DNA from: Actinoallomurus iriomotensis
GTDB taxonomy: Bacteria > Actinomycetota > Actinomycetes > Streptosporangiales > Streptosporangiaceae
Direction of reading: 5' to 3'
DNA length: 64,000 bases
NCBI RefSeq assembly: GCF_030269445.1
Contig: NZ_BSTJ01000021.1
Coordinates: forward strand, 1-64,000
Notes under the pieces: model-generated
What the model saw: only the letters and a program-made list of their open reading frames with translations
Databases searched by the model: none
What the model was told of the DNA's origin: nothing
Shown: one piece after another, positions 19,189 through 26,826 of the stretch
How positions within the stretch are numbered: position 1 is the stretch's first letter
Layout of the letters: every line of letters starts with the position of its first letter
Program-made: the position numbers and the translations under genes

Positions 19189-20507
19189 CTGAACCGTTCC
19201 GCGTCGTTTTCGTCGGCGCCGGCTCGGTGGTCTTCACCCGGCAGCTGCTGCGCGACATCTTCTCCTTCCCCGAGCTGGCGAACGTCCGGATCGCCCTGCA
19301 CGACATCGACCCGCAGCGGCTCTCGGTGGCCGAGGCGCTGGCGCACCGTACGGCCGCACGCCACGGCGCGAAGCCGGAGATCGTCGCGAGCACCGACCGC
19401 CGTACGGCCCTGGAGGGCGCGCAGGCCGTCGTGAACATGGTCGCCATCGGCGGTCACGCCGCGACCGTGACCGACTTCGAGGTGCCCGCGCGGTTCGGGC
19501 TCCGGCAGACGATCGGCGACACCCTCGGCATCGGCGGGATCTTCCGCGCGCTGCGCACCTTTCCGTTCCTGGAGGCGCTGGCCGCCGACATGGCCGCCGT
19601 GTGCCCGGACGCGTGGCTGCTCAACTACACGAACCCGATGGCGATGAACCTGCAGTACCTCGCGACCGTCGCCCCGGACCTGAAGGCCGCCGGGCTCTGC
19701 CACTCGGTCTACTGGACGGTACGCGACCTGTGCGCGCTCGTCGGCGTCCCGTACGAGGAGGTCGACGTCGTCTCGGCCGGCGTCAACCACCAGGCCTGGA
19801 TCCTGCGCTGGGAGCACCGGGGACGCGACCTGTACCCGGCGCTGGACGCGGCGATCGCCGCCGACCCGGAACTGCTCCGCCGCGTACGGGTCGACATGTA
19901 CCGGCGTCTCGGCCACTACCCGACCGAGACCAGCGAGCACTCCTCGGAGTACGTGCCCTGGTACCTGCGCGACACGACCGAGATCGAGCGGCTGCGCATC
20001 CCGGTCGACGACTACGTCGGGATCAGCGCCGCCAACCTCGCCGAGTACGAGTCAGTCCGCGACGCGCTGGCGGCCGGCCGCGAGCCGGGGCCGGGCGAGG
20101 AGGAGGACGCCGCGGAGTACGCGCCCCAGGTGATCCACAGTCTCGCCACCGGCACGCTGCGCACCATCCAGGTCACGACGCCCAACACCGGGCTGATCAC
20201 GAACCTGCCGGCCGGGGCCGGCGTCGAGGTGCCGGCGACACTGGACCGGCTCGGCGTGCACCCCCACCACGTAGGGGCGCTGCCGCCGCAGCTCGCGGCG
20301 CTGAACCGGAGTTTCCTCAACGTGGTGGACCTGACCGTCGCCGCCGCCGTCGAGGGCGACCCGCGGCACGTACGGCACGCCGCCATGGCCGATCCCGCCA
20401 CCGCCGCGACGCTGAACGTCTCGCAGATCTGGGACCTCTGCGACGCCATGGCCGAGGCGCACGGCGACGCCCTGCCGCCCGCCCTGCGCGGATCGCTCCG
20501 GCCGTGA
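19185..20507 (+). CDS. Family GH4 glycosidase, alpha-galactosidase (MelA)-like
   Basis: The 440-residue protein belongs to GH4, NAD- and Mn-dependent glycosidases that work by oxidation and elimination. The NAD-binding GAGSVVFT lies at 11-18, NYTNPM at 147-152, the metal-binding Cys172 in GLCHS and the His of GVNHQAW at 199-204. The CHS form is typical of members acting on non-phosphorylated alpha-galactosides or related sugars, whereas phospho-glycosidases usually carry C-N or C-D. The start overlaps the aldolase stop and the stop overlaps the kinase start. It probably splits the imported glycoside in the cytoplasm. Confidence 0.88.
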   Translation: MTEPFRVVFVGAGSVVFTRQLLRDIFSFPELANVRIALHDIDPQRLSVAEALAHRTAARHGAKPEIVASTDRRTALEGAQAVVNMVAIGGHAATVTDFEVPARFGLRQTIGDTLGIGGIFRALRTFPFLEALAADMAAVCPDAWLLNYTNPMAMNLQYLATVAPDLKAAGLCHSVYWTVRDLCALVGVPYEEVDVVSAGVNHQAWILRWEHRGRDLYPALDAAIAADPELLRRVRVDMYRRLGHYPTETSEHSSEYVPWYLRDTTEIERLRIPVDDYVGISAANLAEYESVRDALAAGREPGPGEEEDAAEYAPQVIHSLATGTLRTIQVTTPNTGLITNLPAGAGVEVPATLDRLGVHPHHVGALPPQLAALNRSFLNVVDLTVAAAVEGDPRHVRHAAMADPATAATLNVSQIWDLCDAMAEAHGDALPPALRGSLRP

Positions 20508-21457
20508 TCGACCTCCTGGTCGTCGGCGACGCCAACCCCGACGTACTGGTCTCGGGCGCGCCCGAGACGCCGCCCGCGGGCCAGGCCGAGACACTCGTGG
20601 ACAGTGGCACGCTGGCCCTGGGCGGATCGGCCGCGATCGTGGCCTGCGGCGCGGCACGCCTCGGCCTGTCCACCGCGCTCGCCGCCACGGTCGGCCGCGA
20701 CGCGGCCGGCGACTTCGTCCTCGACACGCTCCGCGCCGCCGGCGTGGACGTCGGCGCCTGCGTACGGCACGAGACCCTGCCGACCGCCCTGACCGTGTGC
20801 CTCAACCGGGCCGACGGCGACCGTGCGATCCTGACCGCCCCCGGCTGCCTGCCCGCCTTCGACGCCGCGCAGGTGCCGGAGGTGAGCGCGCGCCACGTGC
20901 ACGCGGCGTCGTACTTCCTCCAGCCGCGCCTCGCCGCCGGGCTGCCCGGGCTGCTGGAACGCTTCCGGAGCACGGGCGCGTCCACGTCGCTGGACACCAA
21001 CGACGACCCGGCGGGGGAGTGGCGGCTCGCGCCGGGCCTGCTGGCCGCCTGCGACTTCGTCCTGCCGAACGAGGCCGAGGCGCTGGCCCTGGCCGGAGCG
21101 CTCACCGGGGATCCGGTGAGCGCGCTGCCGGTGGCCCTGACGAGGCTCGCGGCGGCCGGCCCGGTACCGGTGGTGAAGCGGGGCGGCGACGGCGCCGTGG
21201 CCCGGCACGAGGACACGGACGTGACCGCACGGGGCCCGCGCGTCACCCCGGTCGACACTGTCGGCGCCGGCGACGGCTTCGACGCGGGCTTCCTGGCGGG
21301 CTGGCTGGCGAAAGGAGACCTCGCGGAGGCCCTGGCCTGGGCCTGCGCGTGCGGAGCCCTGTCGACCCGCGCCGCCGGAGGCACCGCCGCCCAGCCGACC
21401 CGCGCCGAAGCCGAGCCCGCCGCCGCCAAGATCCAGATAACCCGCGAACCCGTGTGA
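20504..21457 (+). CDS. PfkB-family sugar kinase
   Basis: The 317-residue protein is a ribokinase-like kinase. LGGSAAIVACGAARLG near 40-55 is the N-terminal substrate/lid motif, and DTVGAGDGFDAGF near 247-259 holds the anion hole and the catalytic Asp of GAGD. It starts at a GTG overlapping the GH4 TGA. The position after SIS, aldolase and GH4 genes suggests tagatose-6-phosphate or a related ketose phosphate as substrate, giving the aldolase its bisphosphate. A 19-bp tandem repeat begins at its stop codon. Confidence 0.88.
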   Translation: MIDLLVVGDANPDVLVSGAPETPPAGQAETLVDSGTLALGGSAAIVACGAARLGLSTALAATVGRDAAGDFVLDTLRAAGVDVGACVRHETLPTALTVCLNRADGDRAILTAPGCLPAFDAAQVPEVSARHVHAASYFLQPRLAAGLPGLLERFRSTGASTSLDTNDDPAGEWRLAPGLLAACDFVLPNEAEALALAGALTGDPVSALPVALTRLAAAGPVPVVKRGGDGAVARHEDTDVTARGPRVTPVDTVGAGDGFDAGFLAGWLAKGDLAEALAWACACGALSTRAAGGTAAQPTRAEAEPAAAKIQITREPV

Positions 21458-21725
21458 CCCGCACGGACGAGGCTGACCCGTAGGAACGGGGGTGACTCGC
21501 ACGGGCGGTGGTGACCCGCGTGGGCGGTGGTGACTCGCACGGACGTCGGTGACCCGCGTGGACGGTGGTGACTCGCACGGACGAAGGTGACCGGCACGGA
21601 CCGGGTGACCGGCACGGACGGGGTGATTCGCGTGGGTGGCGGTGACCCGCACGAACGGGGATGACCCGCATGCGCGGCGCGGCTGTGACCTGTGCGCGCT
21701 GAGCGGCTGTGACCTGCGCGGGCAG
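21454..21725. repeat. Degenerate 19-bp tandem repeat
   Basis: Starting inside the last codons of the kinase gene, a unit close to GGTGACYCGCACGGACGG is repeated about 11-12 times up to 21665, mostly 19 bp and sometimes 18. More divergent copies (GCTGTGACCTGYGCG) run to about 21725. Units with CGCAC alternate with units with CGCGTG, which gives a partial 38-bp period. Reading it backwards yields a long open frame only because the unit lacks stops. No gene is supported. Confidence 0.85.
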
Positions 21726-21884
21726 GACGGTACTTCGGCGACCTTGGCCGGAATCTGCCGCAGAGTCGGGACGCGGATGCCTATATATGCCTGGATATGC
21801 CTCGGGAACGGCCGCTGCCGACACGCGGCGGCCGCGTGAGAACCCCGCGCCGTCTAGACCGTTGGCCCTAGGACGGTAGGTGTC

Positions 21885-21932
21885 GGGGCGTTCTTCTGCG
21901 AGAAGAAAATTCTTCTCACCGAAGAACGCCCC
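21885..21932. other. Long interrupted palindrome between convergent operons
   Basis: GGGGCGTTCTTC (21885-21896) pairs perfectly with GAAGAACGCCCC (21921-21932). Inside it GAGAAGAA (21900-21907) pairs with TTCTTCTC (21910-21917), with 3-base internal loops TGC/ACC. TGTC at 21881 and GACA ending at 21940 extend it. It lies between convergent sugar-locus arms and could be a bidirectional terminator, though no T-run follows. A dyad operator is the alternative. Confidence 0.75.
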
Positions 21933-22029
21933 AGCCGACATGCCCTCGCCCCGGAGCCGACGGTGGCGGTGGAGCTGAAAGCGTGTGGTGCGGTGGCCTG
22001 CGGACGATCGCTGGCCGGCGATGTGCGGT

Positions 22030-22210
22030 CTGCGATGTTCGGCCGGGTGGGGTGCGGCAGGGTGGTGCGCGGCCCGGGTGGCGGTGGTGCGCGGCCCGGG
22101 TGGCGCGGACCGGGTGGCGCGGACCGGTGGGGCGTGGCCGGTGGAGTGCGGTGTGGTGCGGACCGGTGGGATGCGGACGGTGTGGTGTGGGCGGCGGTGC
22201 TCGGGGCGCG
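22030..22210. repeat. G/T-biased low-complexity tract
   Basis: About 180 bp of degenerate repeats of GCGCGGACCGGGTGGC, CCGGTGGGG and GTGCGGTGTGG type lie downstream of the DeoR gene. G and T dominate one strand. Overlapping open frames here are composition effects. With the 19-bp repeat and the long palindrome it fills the whole 21458-22250 gap, and no gene is visible there. Confidence 0.6.
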
Positions 22211-22250
22211 GCTTGGTCGGCGTCATCGGCGGGCTTCGCCGGGCGCGGTC

Positions 22251-23015
22251 TCAGACGGTGATGACCTCGACGCCTGCCGAGCGTAGGCGGTTCAGCTCCG
22301 TCGGGTCGGCGGCCGAGTCGGTGACGAGCATCGCGACCTCCTCGATCGGGGCGATGCGGGTGAACGCACGGGTGCCCACCTTGGAGGAGTCGGCCAGGAC
22401 GACGACGCGTGCGGCGGTGCGCATCAGGCAGTGGTCGGTCTGGGCCTCGACCTCGTCGTGCGTGCTGATGCCGCCGGTCGCGTCGATGCCGTCCACGCCG
22501 AGGAACACCAGGTCGAGGTGGATGCCGGCGAGGGCGCGGTCGGCGATCGGGCCGACCAGCTCGTACGACTCCGGGCGTACGCTGCCGCCCGTGACGACCA
22601 GGTCGATGGCCGAGCGTACGGAGAGGTCGCCGGCGATGTTGAGGGCGTTGGTGACGACCTTCAGCGACCGGCCGAGCGATCCGAGCGCGCGGGCCAGTTC
22701 GGTCGTCGTGGTGCCTCCGCCCAGGCCGACCGAGTGCACCGACTCGGTGACCAGGGGTACCGCGGCCTGCGCTATGCGGAGCTTCTCCTCCTGGTGGCGG
22801 CCGGTGCGGTAGCGCATCGGCAGTTCGTAGATCACCTCGGCCGCCACCGCGCCGCCGTGGGTGCGTTTGAGAAGCTGCTGTTCTTCGAGCGCTCGCAGGT
22901 CGCGGCGGATGGACGCGGGCGAGGCGTTCAGCTCGGTGGTGAGGTCGAGAACCGAGACCGTGCCGTTTTTCGCCAGCCGATCGAGGATCAGGCCCAGCCG
23001 CTCCTGTTGACGCAT
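22251..23015 (-). CDS. DeoR/GlpR-family transcriptional regulator
   Basis: The 254-residue protein has a DeoR helix-turn-helix at about 15-55 (VSVLDLTTELNASPASIRRDL, then LKRTHGGA) and a sugar-phosphate sensing domain with GLGGGTTTTELARAL and the late ADSSKVG motif. DeoR members usually repress sugar catabolism until a phosphorylated intermediate binds. I chose the ATG at 23015: a -10-like TATAGT (23027-23022) ends seven bases upstream and no Shine-Dalgarno is present, so the mRNA may be leaderless. It follows the ABC importer genes and probably controls both arms of the sugar locus. Confidence 0.9.
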   Translation of the reverse strand: MRQQERLGLILDRLAKNGTVSVLDLTTELNASPASIRRDLRALEEQQLLKRTHGGAVAAEVIYELPMRYRTGRHQEEKLRIAQAAVPLVTESVHSVGLGGGTTTTELARALGSLGRSLKVVTNALNIAGDLSVRSAIDLVVTGGSVRPESYELVGPIADRALAGIHLDLVFLGVDGIDATGGISTHDEVEAQTDHCLMRTAARVVVLADSSKVGTRAFTRIAPIEEVAMLVTDSAADPTELNRLRSAGVEVITV

Positions 23016-23021
23016 TCGATC

Positions 23022-23050
23022 ACTATAAAGCACATTTGGCGCTTGATAAT
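23022..23050 (-). promoter_or_regulatory. DeoR gene promoter with TATCAA motif
   Basis: On the minus strand TATAGT (23027-23022) is placed to start transcription at or next to the ATG at 23015. Fifteen bases upstream lies ATTATCAAG (23050-23042), resembling the CTATCAAW motif ahead of the other two sugar-locus operons. No convincing -35 element is visible. Confidence 0.45.
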
Positions 23051-23093
23051 AGTCGTTGTCACGCGTTATTCGTCATCTGATCTGCACATTCGC

Positions 23094-23960
23094 TCACTTG
23101 AAGCCGGACGACGCGATCGACCGTACGAAGAAGCGCTGGGCGATCACGAACAGTACGAGTACCGGGATCTGGCTGGTCACGGTGCCGGCCATCAGCACCG
23201 GCCAGTTCGTCAGGTGGGAGCCCTGGAAGTTCTGCAGGCCCATCTGGACGGTCATGTTGCCCGGGCTCTGGATGGCGATCAGCGGCCACAGGAAGTCGTT
23301 CCAGACGTTGAGGAACGTGAGTACCGCCAGCGTCGCCAGGGTGGGGCCCATCAGCGGCAGCAGCACCCGTACGAGCGTGCGGAGGCGGCCGGCGCCGTCG
23401 ATGCGGGCGGCCTCCTCCAGCTCGCGGGGCACGGTCGTGAAGAACTGGCGCATCAGGAAGACGCCGAACGGCGTCGCGAGGTTGGGTGCGATCAGCGCGC
23501 CGAGCGTGTCGGTCAGGTGCAGGTCGCGTACGACGATCAACGTCGGCAGCATGACGATCTGGAACGGCACCATCAGGGTGGCGAGCACCAGGACGAACAG
23601 CACGCGGCTGCCGAGGAAGGGGATCCGCGCGAACGCGTACCCGGCGAGCGCGCAGAACACCAGGTTGCCGAGCACGCAGGTGACCGAGACGACCGTGCTG
23701 TTGAGCAGCCAGTGCCCGAACGGCCCCTGGTGCCAGGCGTCCACGTAGTTCTGCCAGTGCACGCCGCCGGGCAGGCCGGGCGGGAAGCGCCGGGTCTCCG
23801 CCTGGGTGGAGATCGACAGCAGCACCATCCAGATGAGCGGTGCCAGCATCACCAGGGACAGCGGGATCAGCAGCAGGTGCAGCGGGCTGGGCCGCCGGCG
23901 CGGCCGCAGCGGGCCGCCGTCCTTCGTACGGACCGCCTGGCGTGGAAGAGCGAGGGTCAT
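23094..23960 (-). CDS. Carbohydrate ABC transporter permease (MalG type)
   Basis: The 288-residue protein has six membrane helices and the permease EAA loop (EEAARIDGAG, about 187-196) that contacts the ATPase. A basic cytoplasmic N-terminus of about 25 residues comes first. It pairs with the permease at 23964-24914, only 3 bp away, and the binding protein at 24911-26218. No ATPase gene is present. In actinobacteria such importers often share a common ATPase such as MsiK encoded elsewhere, which is the likely case here. Confidence 0.92.
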   Translation of the reverse strand: MTLALPRQAVRTKDGGPLRPRRRPSPLHLLLIPLSLVMLAPLIWMVLLSISTQAETRRFPPGLPGGVHWQNYVDAWHQGPFGHWLLNSTVVSVTCVLGNLVFCALAGYAFARIPFLGSRVLFVLVLATLMVPFQIVMLPTLIVVRDLHLTDTLGALIAPNLATPFGVFLMRQFFTTVPRELEEAARIDGAGRLRTLVRVLLPLMGPTLATLAVLTFLNVWNDFLWPLIAIQSPGNMTVQMGLQNFQGSHLTNWPVLMAGTVTSQIPVLVLFVIAQRFFVRSIASSGFK

Positions 23961-23963
23961 GTG

Positions 23964-24914
23964 TCAGCCCGCCTCGTAGTGGGAGCTCCGCCGGCCGAGC
24001 CACAGCTGAACGACGGTCACGATGAGGATCACCACGAACAGGGCGCAGCCGATGGCGGCGGCGTAACCGCCGTCGAAGTCGACGAACGCCTGCTGGTAGA
24101 GGTAGTAGACCAGCACGGTGCTGGCGTGCAGCGGCCCGCCCTTGGTCGTCACGTACACCTCGTCGAACAGCTGCAGCGCGTTGATGGTCAGCCAGACGAG
24201 CAGGAACGACGAGGCCGGCGCGAGCAGCGGCAGCTCCACCTTCCAGAACGCCTTCACCCGCCCGCAGCCGTCGAGGGCGGCGGCCTCCATCAGCTCGCGC
24301 GGCACGTTCTGCAGCGCGGACAGGTAGATGATGACGGCGAAGCCGAGCCAGCCCCACACGGTCATGCCGACCACGGCCGGCAATGCCTCGCCGGTGCTCT
24401 GGAAGAAACCCTGCTGGGGGAGGCCGAGCTTGTCGAGCCCGGCGTTGATCAGACCGATCTGCGGGTTGTACAGCCAGCTGAAGATCACACCGGTCGCGAC
24501 GGTGGAGGTGACGAGCGGGGCGAACACCGCCATCCGGTAGAAGGTCATCCCGCGGACCTTCTGGTTGAGCAGCACGGCGATCGGGATGGCGAGCACCATC
24601 GTGACCGGCACGAACATCAGGCAGTAGTACAGCGTCTGCCGCGCGGCCTGCCAGAAGACCGGGTCGTGCACCATCTTCTGGTAGTTCGCCGCGCCCGACC
24701 AGGTGCCGGGCGAGGTCAGGTCGGTCTGCTGGAAGGACAGCAGCACCGACCACAGCACCGGCACCAGACCGAACACCGCGATGAGCAGCACCGCCGGGGA
24801 CACGAACGCCCAGCCGGCGAGATGGTCGGCTCTCCGGAAGCGGCCGCCCCGCTTCCGCTCCGCCCGCGCGGCGCGCCGTCCCGTGGGCCGCCGGGCGGTG
24901 GCCACCGCCATCAT
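23964..24914 (-). CDS. Carbohydrate ABC transporter permease (MalF/UgpA type)
   Basis: The 316-residue protein has a basic N-terminal tail (about 1-30), six membrane helices and the EAA loop at MEAAALDGCG near 212-221. It forms the heterodimeric channel with the MalG-type permease encoded next. Its ATG overlaps the stop codon of the binding-protein gene by 4 bp. The import complex is expected to bring in the sugar handled by the convergent catabolic arm (SIS, aldolase, GH4, PfkB). Confidence 0.92.
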   Translation of the reverse strand: MMAVATARRPTGRRAARAERKRGGRFRRADHLAGWAFVSPAVLLIAVFGLVPVLWSVLLSFQQTDLTSPGTWSGAANYQKMVHDPVFWQAARQTLYYCLMFVPVTMVLAIPIAVLLNQKVRGMTFYRMAVFAPLVTSTVATGVIFSWLYNPQIGLINAGLDKLGLPQQGFFQSTGEALPAVVGMTVWGWLGFAVIIYLSALQNVPRELMEAAALDGCGRVKAFWKVELPLLAPASSFLLVWLTINALQLFDEVYVTTKGGPLHASTVLVYYLYQQAFVDFDGGYAAAIGCALFVVILIVTVVQLWLGRRSSHYEAG

Positions 24915-26218
24915 GCCCCCGCGAGGATCTGGTCGACCTGCTGACGTGCCTGGTCGAGCGCGGCCTGTGGCTGTGCCTTGCCGAGGAGCACCGACTGTAC
25001 GGCGGCGCCCAGGGCCTGGGAGATCTTCGGATACTCCGGAATGTTCGGGCGGGACTTGGTGGCGTTCTTGCTCAGGTTGTCGACGAAGACCTCGTTCGCC
25101 GGGTAGCGCTTGAGGAAGTCCTTGTAGCCGGGCAGTTTCGTCTCCGACTCGCGCAGCGGCAGGTCACCGGTGGCGACCGCGAACTTCAGATGTGTCTGCG
25201 CCGAGTCGAGCCATTGCAGGAAGGCCCACGCGGTCTTGCGGTCGCCCTTGTTGAACAGCATGTAATTGTCCGGGCCGGCGATGGTCGCGTGGTTGACCTT
25301 GGCGGGCAGGACCTGCGCGCCGTACGAGATGTCCTTGTTGATGCCGGACAGGTCCCAGGGGCCGGTCCAGAGCATCCCGATCTTCCCGGAGTTGAAGAGG
25401 TTCTGGTACTGCCCGTCGCCGGTGTCGAGGTAGACCGAGTGGTCGGTCACCGACATGTCGTGCAGCAGTTGCATGGCCTGCAGCCCGGCCGGTGAGTCGA
25501 ACGCGGCCTTCTTGTTGTCGGGGGTGAGCAGGTCGCCGCCCGCCTGCCACAGCATCGCGATGTACCGCCAGACGGTGTCCTCGGTGCCGTCGTTGACGTA
25601 CGCCCAGCCGTACCGGTGCTGGGACGCGTCGGTCAGCTTGCGGGCGGCGGCGCGGAAGTCGTCCCAGGTCCAGTTCGCCGTCGGGTACGAGAGACCGGCG
25701 GCGTCGAAGAGCTTCTTGTTGTAGACCAGCGCGAGGTTGTCCACGAGCGCGGGGACGCCGTAGATCTTGCCGTCGGGCGTGGTGGTCGCCTGCCGGGCGG
25801 CCGGGAAGAAGTCGTCCCACTGGAACGACGGGCTGCTCTTGACCAGCGAGGTGAGGTCCTGCGTCTGGTTGCGGGCGGCGAGCGTGTTGATCGACGAGCC
25901 GAACTCGTACGCGATGCCGGGCGCCTTGCCGGAGACGAAGGAGGCGAGCGTCTTCTTCAGCGCGTCGTCGTTGCTGCCGCCGAAGGTGACGTTCACCTTC
26001 TGGTCGGGATGGGCGGCGTTCCACTCCTGGCCGAGCTGGGCGATCGCCTTGGCCTCGACGTCGGTGTAGCCGTGCCACATGACCACCGCGCCGTGGGAGC
26101 CGCCCGAGCCGCCGGATCCGCCGGAACACGCGGCCAGGGACGCGAGGGCGAGTGTCGCCGCGCCCGCGGTGACCCGTACGCCGAGCCGCCGCCCGGCTCG
26201 TCTTGGTGTATCGCGCAT
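24911..26218 (-). CDS. Sugar ABC transporter substrate-binding lipoprotein
   Basis: The 435-residue extracellular binding protein belongs to the family 1 (MalE/UgpB-like) solute-binding proteins. A lipoprotein signal ends in LAAC with the lipidated Cys31, followed by a Gly/Ser linker and then VVMWHGYTD at the start of the mature domain. The ATG at 26218 gives a normal signal peptide and has a GGGAGA site upstream. Ten earlier in-frame codons were dropped. It leads a three-gene importer operon that runs into the DeoR gene. Ligand specificity cannot be read, but the neighbours suggest an alpha-galactoside or amino-sugar glycoside. Confidence 0.92.
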   Translation of the reverse strand: MRDTPRRAGRRLGVRVTAGAATLALASLAACSGGSGGSGGSHGAVVMWHGYTDVEAKAIAQLGQEWNAAHPDQKVNVTFGGSNDDALKKTLASFVSGKAPGIAYEFGSSINTLAARNQTQDLTSLVKSSPSFQWDDFFPAARQATTTPDGKIYGVPALVDNLALVYNKKLFDAAGLSYPTANWTWDDFRAAARKLTDASQHRYGWAYVNDGTEDTVWRYIAMLWQAGGDLLTPDNKKAAFDSPAGLQAMQLLHDMSVTDHSVYLDTGDGQYQNLFNSGKIGMLWTGPWDLSGINKDISYGAQVLPAKVNHATIAGPDNYMLFNKGDRKTAWAFLQWLDSAQTHLKFAVATGDLPLRESETKLPGYKDFLKRYPANEVFVDNLSKNATKSRPNIPEYPKISQALGAAVQSVLLGKAQPQAALDQARQQVDQILAGA

Positions 26219-26826
26219 CTCCACGACTCTCCCTAGAAACGACGGCACACCCGAGTGGCCGCCTCGGGTGTTCGGTGCTCGCTAACGATTGATAGGCGGG
26301 ACTTTAGATCAGAAACAATCACCGAACAAGGCGTATCGCCAAGAAAGCGACAGCTCGACGCCCCCGTGAGCGCCGCCGCGGCCGATCTCGATCACTACGG
26401 CTCGCCGAGCGGCGGGCGGGCCGCGGCCGGGGGAGCTCCTGGGGGGGCGGCGGCGGGGTGGGTGCGCCGCGGCCTGGTTCGTACGGGCGGTGGCGATGGA
26501 GGCGTGATCGCTCGCTCAGTGTGGCGAACCCATCACTGACCTTGGTCCATTACTCGTGGTAACCATCTGTTTTCAATTTTGCCCGTTGACGCGATTTTTA
26601 CCTGCGTTTTATGCTCCCCACGGATTTTCCCGGTGGGAAGGGGGGCGGTGCGTCAGGTCTCCGCCATATTTAATCGGCCGAGCCGACGCAGCTATCTTCC
26701 ATCCTGCACCGATGCGCTGATGGATCGTGCAATTCGCCCCGCCGTTCATCCGTGCCCCAATAGGCCGGATCGCGATTCGCCGCACCTTTTCCCGGTCCCT
26801 CGTAGCCCCAATGAGGTGGTAGAGCC
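26219..26826. other. 608-bp divergent intergenic region with promoter elements
   Basis: No gene is supported. Close to the ABC operon, ATTGATAG (26288-26295; CTATCAAT in that operon's direction) matches the motif seen at the SIS promoter. Bases 26380-26500 are GC-rich and unremarkable. The region from 26540 to 26760 is markedly AT-richer. TTGACG (26586-26591), 18 bp, and TATGCT (26610-26615) form a good promoter for the protease gene, and a CCCACGG/CCGGTGGG hairpin follows at about 26617-26637. That leaves a leader of about 200 nt before the GTG at 26827. Confidence 0.55.

Noticed and set aside
21885-21932. CRISPR or attachment-site interpretation of the long palindrome
   Set aside because: There is only one copy, with no spacers, no cas genes and no integrase or tRNA nearby.
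20012-22226. Minus-strand frames through the 19-bp repeat with recurring His-Pro-Val-Arg-Ala-Gly
   Set aside because: The repeating peptide is only the translation of the tandem repeat, and the rest is antisense to the GH4 and PfkB genes.
22431-24944. 837-codon plus-strand frame over the DeoR and ABC permease genes
   Set aside because: It lies opposite three well-supported genes and encodes compositionally biased Gln/Arg/Glu-rich sequence.
26617-26826. ydaO/c-di-AMP riboswitch in the M36 leader
   Set aside because: I could not find its conserved elements by eye, so only an unassigned long leader is reported.
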